A stretch of DNA of 64,000 bases, from contig JAOVFP010000001.1 of the NCBI GenBank assembly GCA_025738555.1, forward strand, positions 1,426,001 to 1,490,000. Direction: 5' to 3'. The translations under genes and the position numbers were made by a program. Under the pieces are notes generated by a model. That model worked only from the letters and a program-made list of their open reading frames with translations. It made no database searches and was not told the origin of the DNA. The first letter of the stretch is position 1; the number at the start of each line of letters is the position of its first letter. This DNA is from Cyathus striatus (lineage: Eukaryota; Basidiomycota; Agaricomycetes; Agaricales; Nidulariaceae). Shown here one piece after another: positions 46,667-57,628 of this stretch.

Positions 46667-46751
46667 GCCCGCCTAGCTCAATCGGATAGAGCGTCAGACT
46701 CTTATTGACTAGGCGATCTGAAGGCTGCGAGTTCGACCCTCGCGGTGGGCT
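46667..46751 (+). tRNA. tRNA-Lys (anticodon CTT) with an 11-nt intron
   Basis: The acceptor stem GCCCGCC (46667-46673) pairs with GGTGGGC (46744-46750). The D arm is GCTC...GAGC, the anticodon stem TCAGA/TCTGA has a loop CT-CTT-A...A, and the T arm is GCGAG-TTCGACC-CTCGC. An 11-nt intron (46705-46715, TTGACTAGGCG) sits one base 3' of the anticodon, the canonical place. Its CTAGGCG can pair with CGCCTAG of the acceptor/D-arm strand. A run of eight T at 46770-46777 is the pol III terminator. The 5' half plus intron matches the dispersed tRNA-Lys-like repeats. Confidence 0.95.
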
Positions 46752-46769
46752 ATGTTTGTGCACTGGACA

Positions 46770-46777
46770 TTTTTTTT
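46770..46777 (+). terminator. Pol III terminator of tRNA-Lys
   Basis: Eight consecutive T about 20 bases after the tRNA end. Confidence 0.8.
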
Positions 46778-47156
46778 GAACGAACAAGCAGAGCAGGCTG
46801 AAAGGAAACTTCGTTCGTTCGTATAATTCGCTCACTATCTTTTTTTTAAAAAAAAATACATAAGTACGTACATTATGTATTTTTATCCGATCTATTTTCC
46901 CGTTTTAAAGAATGTATAGAGTAATAATTGAAATACAGATATGTTCAGATTCAGTAAGTAGCTGTAAAACATTTTACCTTGCAGGTTCCAACACTACGTA
47001 CCTGTTGTGCAACTGAGCACAAACTGAACTAGTTCGGGAGTCGATTGGAGCTCCGAGCGTTTACGTTTTGATGGCCAAATATAAATCCGATAAGCATTCC
47101 GAACACGGTCACAATCGATTTTGCTCCCGACCAACAACGTTTACATCGCTCATTTC

Positions 47157-50100
47157 ATGGATAACCATACCATTCCGTCGCTAGACGTTCAAAGAGTCGA
47201 AAGTCTAACGTATTTGCGCATAATTTATAGCCTTGTATAGACACTGAACTCTCTTCCCCACTTACAGGGCCCCGCGCCAGATATGCGAATCATGTGGAGC
47301 TGACAGTGGTCCCAAGTTTTTGCTCTCTGAACTTAGAGGTCCTTCGGATGCACATCGGGCAAATATCGTTCCATCCGGTCACGAACGCGAAATAAAACTA
47401 TTGGATATCGATCGTACACAGTCTGAAATATCCCGTCTAGATGACGAGATTGACCGCCTTCAGCAAGTTCTTAGCTCACTTCAACAGCGGCGTGATGCAC
47501 TCAAAAAGTTCAAAATTCAAGAACAGAGTCTCTTGGTACCTATCCGAAAGCTACCAGCCGATGTACTTCAGCATCTATTTGTGGTCGCCCTTTACCATTT
47601 CACATACGATGGATTCATCTCCATCTGCCAACCCAGATCATTTATTCGTACGATAACGCAGGTTTCAGCCTATTGGCGTTATTTAGCACATTCTTGTCCT
47701 ACACTTTGGTCACGGATTATTTTTGACGCGTATTACAGCAGACAACCGAGATGTATATATACGGGAGGACGGTTACTGGAGCGGTATATTTCGCTATCAC
47801 GCGAAGTTCCCGTGCACCTCAAATTTGATTCTGACTTATGCACTTCAAAACATCTTGGAGATGGCGCTATACAGGCAGTTGCAAAATCCGCTCATCGATG
47901 GGAAGTTGCTGAATTCAACGACTTCAGAGGAGAACTTCTACAAGCTATTGAATCTTATTTGCCTCAGGATGTAATATTCTCATGCTTGAAATCTCTGTCG
48001 ATATCTTACCTATACCATTCTATCTCCTTTAACCACACTCCAGCACTAACTCGTTTATCTGTGGTTGGTAGAAAAGGACTTCGTATACATACTCCATCAC
48101 AGAAACCCACAATTTTTCTTCGTTCAGCTCCATCACTTACTAGCTTATCCGTTGCTGATCAGGAAGATTTCCAAAACATGTTGGTAGAATTTCCTTGGTC
48201 CCAAATAGCTCAGTTCGAGTCTCGCGACAATACCTTTACGGAAGGGGGACTTGCGGCCGTATTTGAACTTATGGACAACCTCACATCTCTTACACTTTAC
48301 GGGACGAAGATAACTACACCTATAGCCTTACCTAAGCTTCAAACATTGAAGCTAGTTGATGACACTGACACATCCTCCGAACAAACCGACGTTCTGAATG
48401 TCTTCATCGCACCGTGCCTAAAAGCATTGCATCTAGAGTTGGAATTTAATTCAGCTGAAATTATGGAGCTGCTGGAGCGATCACATTGTGAGCTGGAGGA
48501 GATCACACTTACAAATATCGGACTTGACGACAAGTGGAATGCACAACTACAGAAAGTGAAGAAGCTCTGTTTGTACAAACCGTCATATATTACGAACAAT
48601 CTCCGCTGGTTGATAAGGCACAACAAAAATATCAGCCAAGAGTCTCCTTCTTCTGGCGTACTATCCGATTATGTCCTCCCGGAGCTGGAAGAACTTCATA
48701 TAAAACGCATACATCAGGAAAAACACAAAGTGCGAATTCTGTATAATTAAGTAGCATTTAGTATGAATTCAACAGAATTGGTAGAATTACCCATCACAGG
48801 GAGAATAGGTAGAATCAGTGTAATTCTTCCGAATTTGGACTTGTCCTCGGTGAAAAATGGTACAATTCGGAGGATATGAGCGATAATTATGGCATGTTCA
48901 ACATACACTATCCGAAATTATACCTATCTGATATCATGAGATTTTATTTCAATATGACCACAGAAAGTATTATATTATATCAACATTATATACATGGCAT
49001 ACATACTATTAGTACTCTACTACTTGTACCTCAAGATTGCCAATGTCACTTGTACCCTGGACCCAAGGTCTACCTTGTTCACTACAGCTGCTAGACATTA
49101 CCCATATCCACATCCAACGTCATTTGACATCGACTCTATGAGTGACAATGCGTAAAGAAAGACTATGCAAATTCCGATGAGCTATTCCACAGCTACATAA
49201 TGAAAGCAGCGAACATACACATTGACAATAATAACATGATAGATGGCAACCGGTATTGCTCTCAGTTAAACAGCATATGAACTATATAACCTGTTAGAGA
49301 TCCTGTTAGTACCCGCATCTTGACAACTGAAAGAATACATTCGTCACCTTTAGTGTAAGTGCAATACATCCTATCTCAACCAGCCATAACCCTATGATCA
49401 ACATAACAGGATTAATCGAGCATTTAAATATGAGAGGAGTACATAATGTAGATTCACCTGGAATAAGATAGCTAATGTGTATTGCTTTCGGTTCGTATCA
49501 TTAGCAGGTAAGTCGTGTTAGTAGACATTGGAAGATGTTGAACACACATTGCGGGAAATATAACTAGTGGCATCTTGAACGACGATGCAGGCACAGAAAA
49601 ATGATGAGATATTTATATAAGTGGGAGAGCAGCGGGAGAGATGGTGAGGGTTGGGATTTATGAGTGAACGTTTGAGTGAGAGGTGTGGGCTGGGGGGATT
49701 GTCATGGAAGCAGTTCAAGTTGTGGAATGACTTGCCAGTGGACTCGGAATGGAACGTACCGAGAGACAAGCGGAGTTCAAATTGACTTCAAGCGGTGGTG
49801 GACTTGACCAGACTCAAGTCTCGACTGGTTAAGACTTCGCATTTATGGCGAGATCTTCCAAACTTTAACTTATAATTAGCTTTATTCCGATGAGAACTCA
49901 TTTTAAACGATAAAGTGATGCTCTTAAATATAGTAAGTTCCAAGTAAGTTCAGTCACCGGGCCACTGAAAGTTTTGGAGGGTAGGATTTTTCCAATTTTG
50001 AGGATTGTATTGCTCTACATCTGCGTGAAGCACAAGGATATTCGAATGGAGAATGTGTATATACTACAGTACCTTAGGCTTCATGTGGTAAAAAGGCACC

Positions 50101-50633
50101 ATGCATAATTGAAGTAAAGACAACGAAGGGATTTACAATGAACATATAATATATTTCGAGCTGACATGACGAATCAAGTTCGAATTAAGTAGAATTATGT
50201 ATAACTGAATTTTTTCATGAAGAATCACGTTACATTACTCCGAATTACACGTCCTTGATCACAATGAGCGATAACCGGACTCATGCCACTCACTGATACC
50301 TAATTAGGAGTGTGAGTTTTTCCTGATGTACCTTTTGATACAAAGAGGGTCGTCCTAAAGATGCTAATCACCATGTTGGAATCACGTCTTCCACCTACTC
50401 TTTCAACTGGAAATACTATGCCAAACGATGCTGATGAAGTGTCTTACCTGAAGTTAGTAACAATCGACTTCGATCGGAAACTTAATAGGAAAGAGAAGGC
50501 GTTCTTAAAGAAATTCATTGCTTCAGATATAGTGCGTATGTCCGGAGTGGTAATTACTATACATCACGGGCGGGAGGGTTATGCTTGCGAAGACGCTCGA
50601 ACCAACACTGATATGAACTCCGAAGATTTGTAA
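47157..50633 (+). pseudogene. F-box/LRR protein gene interrupted by a transposon
   Basis: Probably a substrate-recognition subunit of an SCF ubiquitin ligase. Exon 1 (47157-47209) joins exon 2 (from 47268) across a 58-nt intron (GTATTT...TTACAG) in phase 2, giving MDNHTIPSLDVQRVESL and then a CESCGA pair. A coiled coil (DRTQSEISRLDDEIDRLQQV...) precedes the F-box (VPIRKLPADVLQHLFVVAL...VSAYWRYLAHSCPTLW). LRR-like segments follow (LTSLTLYGTKI, LPKLQTLKLVDD, LKALHLELEF). At 48710-48711 (TA in an ATA codon) the gene is split by a 1617-bp element. Beyond it, at 50331, the frame resumes with PFDTKRVVLKMLITMLESR and ends at 50631-50633. Uninterrupted, the CDS would be 1800 nt (599 residues). As it stands the protein would stop at 48748-48750 after about 14 foreign residues. 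Confidence 0.8.
48712..50328. mobile_element. TA-target transposon (Tc1/mariner-like or MITE), 1617 bp
   Basis: Ends CATCAGGAAAAACACA (48712) and TGTGAGTTTTTCCTGATG (to 50328) are inverted repeats of about 16-18 bp. They are flanked by TA at 48710-48711 and 50329-50330, the target duplication of Tc1/mariner-type elements. Removing element plus one TA restores the F-box reading frame exactly. The subterminal regions carry repeated GAATT motifs. No transposase frame is visible, so it is non-autonomous. A GAGCGATAA motif occurs near both ends. Confidence 0.8.
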
Positions 50634-51948
50634 ATAATGTGGTGTGTAATTGTCGATTAGTGTAGGAAGAACACTAAAGGTTCGTGTATATAAATGAAGA
50701 TATCTTGCTCATATTGTATCTGTTTTACTAGCCTTCAAGTTGGATTTGAAACATATGTAACACATTGGCCTGTAATCTTTCTGACGTCCAATTCGATTAC
50801 TTACAATTAGTTGAGAGTCGATCCATAAGACTTCAAACGTTTAAGCGTCGCGCGTCACGATTTATGGGAGCATAAAATCACATGAGCACAACTTATGGAG
50901 CGCACCGGCGGGCCGACGACCTTCCAAGCCATTCAATACTGGCAGAGTTCCTTTGTGAATGCCGTTAGAAAGCCGTCAGGTACATTTCCTTAAAGCATAC
51001 GAGAGTATGGAGAGTCTATGTACATCTTCCAGAATGCGCTGCTTCTGACTCCTGAAGTATGTCCTAGTATGTCATCATCGTTCTTCGGTCGAGAAGTCTT
51101 CTTTTTGCTCTTGAATCAAATTCGGCATCTTCGGTGAGGACACGTGGATCGTTGTTCTTCACATTCAATTACACACAACGAAGCAAGGCGTTTGTTGCGC
51201 ATTTTCTGCGCATTTTTGCAGAACATGTTCCGAACTTATGTATGTCTTATACTTCCAACAGTGTTCTCTGTCAAAACACTACGGGTGAGTGCGGCCGGAT
51301 ATACGCTGTACGATGCTTTGTATCCTGCTCTTCCTTATACTGAATACGTAATGAGGGATTTAATCCGATGCCTTCCGAGATGTATTCAGCGTAATTTCTC
51401 CTGTGAACGCCCGCGGAATCCATGAGATGCATGAGATCTTACGAACCATCAACGCCAAAAGTCTTGTCAGCGAAACGGTCTTCAAGACAAGTCTAGCCGG
51501 AGGGTAAAGTGCGAGCTCCACTCACATCCCAAATCGTAACGTGGATCGTAGCTAATTGGACATTTAGACACTAATGCTACGATATCGAGCTGTCGAGTTC
51601 AATACATATTCGAAAATGAAAGGAATGTATACGTACATCCTACCTCTGATGGATTGAATTCGACATGTGCTAAGTGCTCGGTCGGAAAAATAAGTAAATC
51701 TCGGAATCTGTTTTTTCAAAATGACATACTCAATACATGTACAACAATGGACCTCCTCGGTATGCACGATCTATAGCGTGCCTTATCACCTCGAACATGT
51801 ATAAAAGCGCTCTTTTTCAATCAAATTAAAAGCCAGGGATCTGCATTCGACTCCTGTTACACAGCTAAACACCTCGGTACGAAGTAATTCCTTCATCGCT
51901 GCGTTCGACTAAGCTCATTGCATAATATAGTGGTCTCACAACTTAACG
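50634..51948 (+). other. Intergenic, with promoter of the secreted protein gene
   Basis: No gene recognised between 50634 and 51790. TATAAAA at 51800-51806, about 145 bases before the ATG at 51949, is a likely core promoter. Confidence 0.45.
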
Positions 51949-52343
51949 ATGTTCGCCAAACTCCCATCTTACGTCCTCGTCGGATCACTCGTCCTCAGCG
52001 GCGCGTCCCCGTCTTCGGACAGCTCCTCTTGTCCATGTTCAGCGAAGCAAGCTGCCCCTCCGACCAGCCCCACATCACCGACTTTATCCAGCCCTTCTCC
52101 GGGTCCGCCAACTGCTTCGCCATGCCAGGTGGCGCATCTGTCGTTACCAATGCTCCAGGCTGCAGCACTGCCAATTTCTTCTCGGACACCACCTGCTCTA
52201 CGCAGTTCCTGTCCCTCAGTTTACCCGCTGGTGGAAACCAGTGCTTCAGCTTCCCCTTCGGCTCTGTTTCCTTCACTTGTGGTACTACCGCCAACGTTAA
52301 GGCTCTGGCTAACGCTTCAATTACGGTTACCAGACAGCAATAG
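51949..52343 (+). pseudogene. Small secreted six-cysteine protein, frameshifted
   Basis: The first codons encode a signal peptide (MFAKLPSYVLVGSLVLSGAS). The rest of a convincing secreted protein lies in the next frame from about 52006: VFGQLLLSMFSEASCPSDQ, a Gly/Ala/Ser-rich chain with six Cys (SCPS, NCFAM, GCSTA, TCSTQ, QCFSF, FTCGT), and the end ASITVTRQQ before TAG 52341-52343. One base is missing in the C-run around 52005-52010 (GCGTCCCCGTC). This is either a real frameshift or an assembly indel. If intact it would be about 130 residues, secreted, of unknown function; small Cys-containing secreted proteins are common in basidiomycetes. Its codon usage is GC-rich compared with its neighbours. 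Confidence 0.6.
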
Positions 52344-52624
52344 TTTGGTGTGTTAAGTCTACCTGTATGCGTTGACACGAGATCTGAAGGATGTTGTGGT
52401 AGATGAATTTAGGATGGGTAGTTGTATCAGGAGTTCTCGGCAAATCAGGGTTTTATAAAGCTTCATGGATCGTCTGATATAATCATTGTACCATTCGTAA
52501 TATATTTAAGTTTATGACAGCACCAGTATGCATCAACGTATTTCTCATTTTTGTAAGTACTTCGCGTGGTCACTAGCGCGTATGCTCACTAATGGCAACT
52601 TAGTAATCAAAGTTATCGTTAGGT

Positions 52625-53165
52625 TGTAGAGCAGGCGTTTCGCCTGCACTACAAAAATCGACATATTACAATTTCCATTACGTAATCAGCTGATGCGCGC
52701 ATCGACGCGTTCGCGCGCGCGTTCTCTCACTTTCTCCCTTCAACGCCAACACTCCTGCATCGCTCTCAACGCCGCTATTACTCAACGCGTTTCAAGATCG
52801 TCGGTACTGCGCACTACCAAGCTCCACTAAATGCGCAGTTTGCTTTACCAAAGGCCGTGTCAGCACCCTATGTCTCCTTCTCCCAAGTTTTTAGTTTACA
52901 AAACTTCTTCCAATTCATCGGTATGCTTTATGTTTCAAACCTTTCCTTTTTCTTCCAATAAATCTACAGTCTATACACCTTTAATTTCCGTTCTATTCAA
53001 CTATTCCTCATTTAGCGATCTCCTTATTCTAATTTTCTATAAAAATCATGTAACTACTCCTTCCTAACTTAGCTTTACATTTGCCCCCTCTCGATGCCTT
53101 AGAACACCCAGGTCGAACGGATGTTCAACCGACTCGCTTACAATTTCTTTGTTTAGGCCTCAAGC
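52625..53165 (+). repeat. Dispersed repeat R2, copy 2 (CpG-rich)
   Basis: Begins TGTAGAGCAGGCGTTTCGCC with the inverted GCCTGCACTACA (a terminal hairpin), then ATTACGTAATCAGCTGATGC, and ends ...CCTTAGAACACCCAGGTCG...CTTTGTTTAG. It is the best-preserved copy and the reference for the CpG-to-TpG changes in the copy at 4168. Confidence 0.65.
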
Positions 53166-53579
53166 TCATTGTTTCCTCTACAAGGTCCATCTTACAAACT
53201 GTATGTTATAATGTGCTTGTATAATGCAGATACATCCAATTATACTTATTTTTTTTGGGTATGTCGGTGCACACTGTTACAAGGGTTGAAAATGAAGATC
53301 AGAAAGAATCCGGAATTTGAAGTTTCACTGCGTTGTACTCTTTCTTGTGTTTTACTAAACCCTTACCGGATTAGCCAATTGTGTCAACGATGCAGTGCGA
53401 TGTGGGCGGAGGAGGCTGTTATAGGCGCGGATTTAGAGGATACATATGTGGCGTTTGAGTTGCAAGATAATAACCTGTAATGGAGTTCAGAATTACTTTC
53501 ACTACTTACCTCCATCATACTAACATACATCCCTACATCTTTAGCACTGCCCAAGTATCATTTATCTGCAAGACCCATC
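53166..53579 (+). promoter_or_regulatory. 5' flank of the short F-box-family copy B
   Basis: GTGGGCGGAGGAGGCTGTTA (from about 53402) and ATATGTGGCGTTTGAGTT are conserved at similar distances upstream of copies C (55696) and D (57484). The duplicated unit therefore included the promoter/leader. Confidence 0.45.
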
Positions 53580-54247
53580 ATGAAAACCACCCGTGTAGCT
53601 ATCAATGACAACGTATGGCAAGCCCGATTTGCGTACCCAGAATGGAGAAATGCTATTGACTTCGTCGCCGATGACAACACCTTCAACGAAATCACCCATC
53701 TTGAATGTCTCAAAAACTCGTACACGCTCGATCAAATATCCTCTGTGCTACATCGAATGCCTAATCTCATATTCTTTAAACTAGAAAGAAAGATACCTCT
53801 TGGCGAAACATTAGAGCTTCGCGGGGTGTTTGAGGACATATTGGAGCATCTCGATGCACCCAGCCTCAAGTCAATAGCATTGAAAAATATAACGTTGACA
53901 ATGAAGTGGACGAGCTCGATTTTTTGGTTCAGTTTCTGGCGCACTCCGGATGTGCTATTAACGTACTGAAGTTATATGGGATATCGTTATATCAAAGTGA
54001 ACAGTAGTCCCATACCGTATTTTCCGCTGCAACAGATCTAAGAACCGCAGAATGGGATAAATCCATAGTTCAAGATCTCGAATTGCTTACGTGGCGAGGT
54101 TCCGAAAGCAATTTTCCGTGTATGTTCCCTTCGCTGGAAAAAGTCAAATATGTTCTTCCTGGAGGGGGGTGCATAACGAAAGTGCTCAGCATGGTAGAAT
54201 CTCGTCAGAAAACGGAATACTGCATTCAAATTGCTCTTCTTTACTAG
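53580..54247 (+). pseudogene. Short F-box/LRR-family copy B, decayed
   Basis: It starts MKTTRVAINDNVWQARF and has no F-box. The segments DNTFNEITHLECL, MPNLIFFKL and LDAPSLKSIALKNI align with the LRR half of the 47-kb gene (DNTFTEGGLAAVF, MDNLTSLTL, IAPCLKALHL). Near 53885-53900 the frame must shift by one base, after which NVDNEVDELDFLVQFLAH and INVLKLYGISLYQ follow. A TAG at 54005-54007 then interrupts, and the homology continues (LELLTWRGSE, FPSLEKVKYVLPG) to a stop at 54245-54247. With a frameshift and a nonsense codon, it is a pseudogene unless the assembly is wrong twice. Confidence 0.65.
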
Positions 54248-55640
54248 CGAGTTAAGCGATGTTCTGGTCTTTCTATTACATAGAGGCATATGCAAATGCA
54301 AGGAAGTCTGTTGCCAGAAGTTTTAAATGCAAGGCGTAAATCGTATTCAGTACGGGGCAGTAGTCGATTGAAGTCCCCTCAATTGCCGTCGTTGCCGAAG
54401 CACAACGGAGAGAAACGGAAGAACAAGCAGACAAGAAGTACAACAACGAGGTCCGAGGAAGTCCACTAAGCCACCGAAACAACCATTTTTCTTCTTGCAT
54501 TCAAGAACAGGGAGCCTGCGGTATTTTGAGCTTAGGAACAAAAGACTTTGAGGAAGCGGGCCTGGTAAAAGAACGAGCGCCAAGACTCGGAGAGTCCTCT
54601 ATCCCGGCAATGTCCGAAAATGTATGTAATTGATGGGCATGAATGTTGGGCGCTGGTCGGGAGGCCATAGGTCCCAGTAGGTCCACTGCCCACATCACAA
54701 TCGACCGAGGAACCAATGGAGAGAAAGCACTTGGTGATGATTGTTTCAGAATTGTTCCAGAACTGCCTCGTCCCATGGAAGAACAAGTCCGAAGCAGAAC
54801 CAAAGCAGGACGACGACCACTGAAACAGCCACTGCGTTCTACCTGTATGTAAGCGAACACCCATTAGGAGTATAAGTTAGTTAGAACTTGGAGAGGTAAG
54901 ACGGGAGAATTTTGTGAAAGGAGAGAATTGAGGTGAAGACGCGAGCTGGTTGAGAGTCGCGTGATGTCCGTCCGGCTGTTGCCGAAAGCTCCTCAAGTTT
55001 ACCTCGAGCCCTCGGTCGGCGGCGGCGGCAGTCTCACGGCTCCCCGTGGGATTTTCCGGAGCCATCTTGAACTTCGTTTCAATTATTAGGTTGATTTCAG
55101 GGATCCTTTTATCCATTGTGCTAGGGCGACACCAGACTGCTATGGTCTTATGTTATCCATGTCCTAGGGAAACTTACACGACTTTATGATCTAAAGTTGA
55201 CTATATTTATTTCTTCCATCTCTGCTTAGCGCCTACCTTGTTATACTCCACTGTTGTCAGTCATCAAGCTTCAAGTCTCAGCACAGGCAGACCCCGTCTT
55301 TCCCGATACAAAAATAAGAATCTCTCTGTTCACATCTGTTACAATTGAGGGCTTCATCCAGTCTAGTTTTACAATTGTTATAGTAGGCTTGTCACAACAA
55401 AATTAGAAGTATCCACTTATACTCACCAATTTTTAGGGCTATGCTAAAATCCCGCTCATTCGCAGATGTGAATTACAACTGCTGTTCAGTTAGTCCCTTA
55501 TTTTTGTGCTATAATAAACAGGTACGATTTGTATTTAATTCGAGCGTGATTTGTAAAGGAAAGAACAATAGCAATACGAGCGCTACGATAACATTAATTT
55601 GGCGGCTTCAAAGCAATAATAGGCCTTGTTGACAAAAGGG
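54248..55640. other. No gene identified; open frames on the minus strand
   Basis: Minus-strand frames at 54877-55116 (MDKRIPEINLIIETKFKMAP...) and 54501-54860 could be parts of one degraded gene or mobile-element ORF, but I recognise no domain. I do not call them genes. Confidence 0.3.
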
Positions 55641-55860
55641 GATGTTTTATCTTCTGCGTCTTCTGATACACGATTTGATCAGGGAGCTGTGCAATGTGGG
55701 CAACGAAGCTGTTATGCCTCGAAGCGTGAGCGTACCATTTCCAGCAAAATGTGGCGTGAAAAATGTGTATATAAGCTTCGTGAATGCCTATGTATTTCGA
55801 TACTTCTCTCACCTACATTCCAACAAAAACCATATTTTGTCCCCTTCCCTTTTTGCAATC

Positions 55861-56645
55861 ATGTCTCTCACAATTAGAAATAACACTCAAACCTCTGATG
55901 GTCAGCCAATACCTACCAACCAAGAATATTTGGCCACGATAACCAGTTTAAAATTTGAGAAAGCAAAGTACGAGTTGAAAACAGCAGGAGAAATACTGTC
56001 GTCTATGCGCAATCTCACCGAGCTAGAGTTCCATGGCAAGATAGATTTAAGTTCGGACCTTTCAGTGAAACCAGTCAACTGTATAAAGCTTCAGACGTTA
56101 AAGCTAAATGGGACAGGTTTTGGAAAATTGCTGAGCATCATCAATGTGTCTAAACTTGAGTTCTTCAAATTATCCATTCCAAAACCTGATAGTACATCGA
56201 AACCGCTGATTGAAGAACTAGAAAGTGATGTGCGGACATTCTTGAAGAATACTACAGTGGTAGCCTTGGCGCTGTCCAGGATACCGATGACTGCATTATG
56301 GCGGACTCAAGGATTAAAGAAGCTTGAAGAGCTTATAATCAAAAAGACGTCGGGATACAGTCGTGAAGTTATAGATTCGCTTAAGGACAATTATTCACGC
56401 AAAATTGTATTCCGAACTTGAAGAGACTTGACATATACGTAGATATGGATGACGTCGAAGTCGATGAAATTTCCCTCATGATCAAGTCTCGTATTACGAA
56501 AAATGAATCCACTCTGACATATATTAAAGTTTTATTTTCTAGAACACTCAACATCGCAGAACAAAGTGTCATCACGGATTTGGACAAATATAGAAGAGAT
56601 AGATTTCCACATGTGTTCCTTGGGGTTGCAAATTTTTCGGACTGA
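55861..56645 (+). pseudogene. Short F-box/LRR-family copy C, frameshifted
   Basis: Starts MSLTIRNNTQTSDGQP; in-frame ATGs further upstream lie in the conserved leader. The LRR-like body (ITSLKFEKAKYEL, MRNLTELEFHG, LQTLKLNGTG, VSKLEFFKLSI) is open to a TGA at 56419-56421. The C-terminal segment then continues in another frame (PNLKRLDIYVDMDD...MIKSRITKNEST...DKYRRDRFPHVFL) to 56645. This corresponds to the C-terminal part of copy D and of the split 47-kb gene. One base is gained or lost around 56395-56415. No F-box. Confidence 0.65.
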
Positions 56646-57628
56646 GGCACACCTATCGGCGTACCCAATCTAGCGAAGAGTATCATAAGAGTCATTCATA
56701 TATTTTAAACTGAGCTCTATAAATTAATTGTCATTCATGAATATAAATCCAGTAACATACTAATATCTCATAAGTATGAAAAATCTAATAACCGCGCCAT
56801 TGAATGAAATTATACCCCAAGGCTAAACGATAAGCGCTTTTGTTGGTTATAGTAGGCTACACTACAATCTATACCGTATCACTCGTAAAACTAAGTTAAA
56901 CTGCCAGAAACCCCATAGTATTAGTACTGAAAAAAAGCGTAGTTAGGCATGTGCTTGTGGTCTGTGAAATTTTGACTATGGAAAATTAGTACATACACGT
57001 ATAGTTACAACCATAACGTAAAGTGGTATATTGCGTATAAATGAATCAGCCATCTCGCATATTTAATTAAGTACTAAATCACCGAATAGTTGTTCAACAT
57101 TTGAACATAATTATAGCACATATAGCAATACCTAGTAACCTAACGAGTTGAAAGACATACTTACGTCTACTGTCACTGTCTCCGAGGACCTGAGGCCTGG
57201 CTTTATATGTGCACAAAAGTCAAAATGCAACTTAAGAAAACCAATAATAACCATATTTGTTTGGGCTGTGCTGCGCATTGCTGGCTTGGGATGAGTGTGT
57301 ACGCTGAGGTATGTAAGTGTAAACAGATGAGTCAGTTACCAGCCGCATTACGTACTACATCACTCAGTACCTCAAGCAGAGGAGAACAGAACGAAAAAGA
57401 AAAACATGTGGAGACCTTGTTCACTAAGATAGAAGCTGTATTATCTTCTACGTCCCGTCATAATACAACAAAAGCTGTGATTTGTAGGCGAGGAAGCTGT
57501 TGAAAGAAGCTCTGTGGCGACAACAAGCGGTTTGTACTGAGAAACATATGTGGCGTCTCAATTCCAAAACACATATATACCTCAGTGACTTCTGCCCATC
57601 TCCATCACACGTCCCCGATACCACAATC

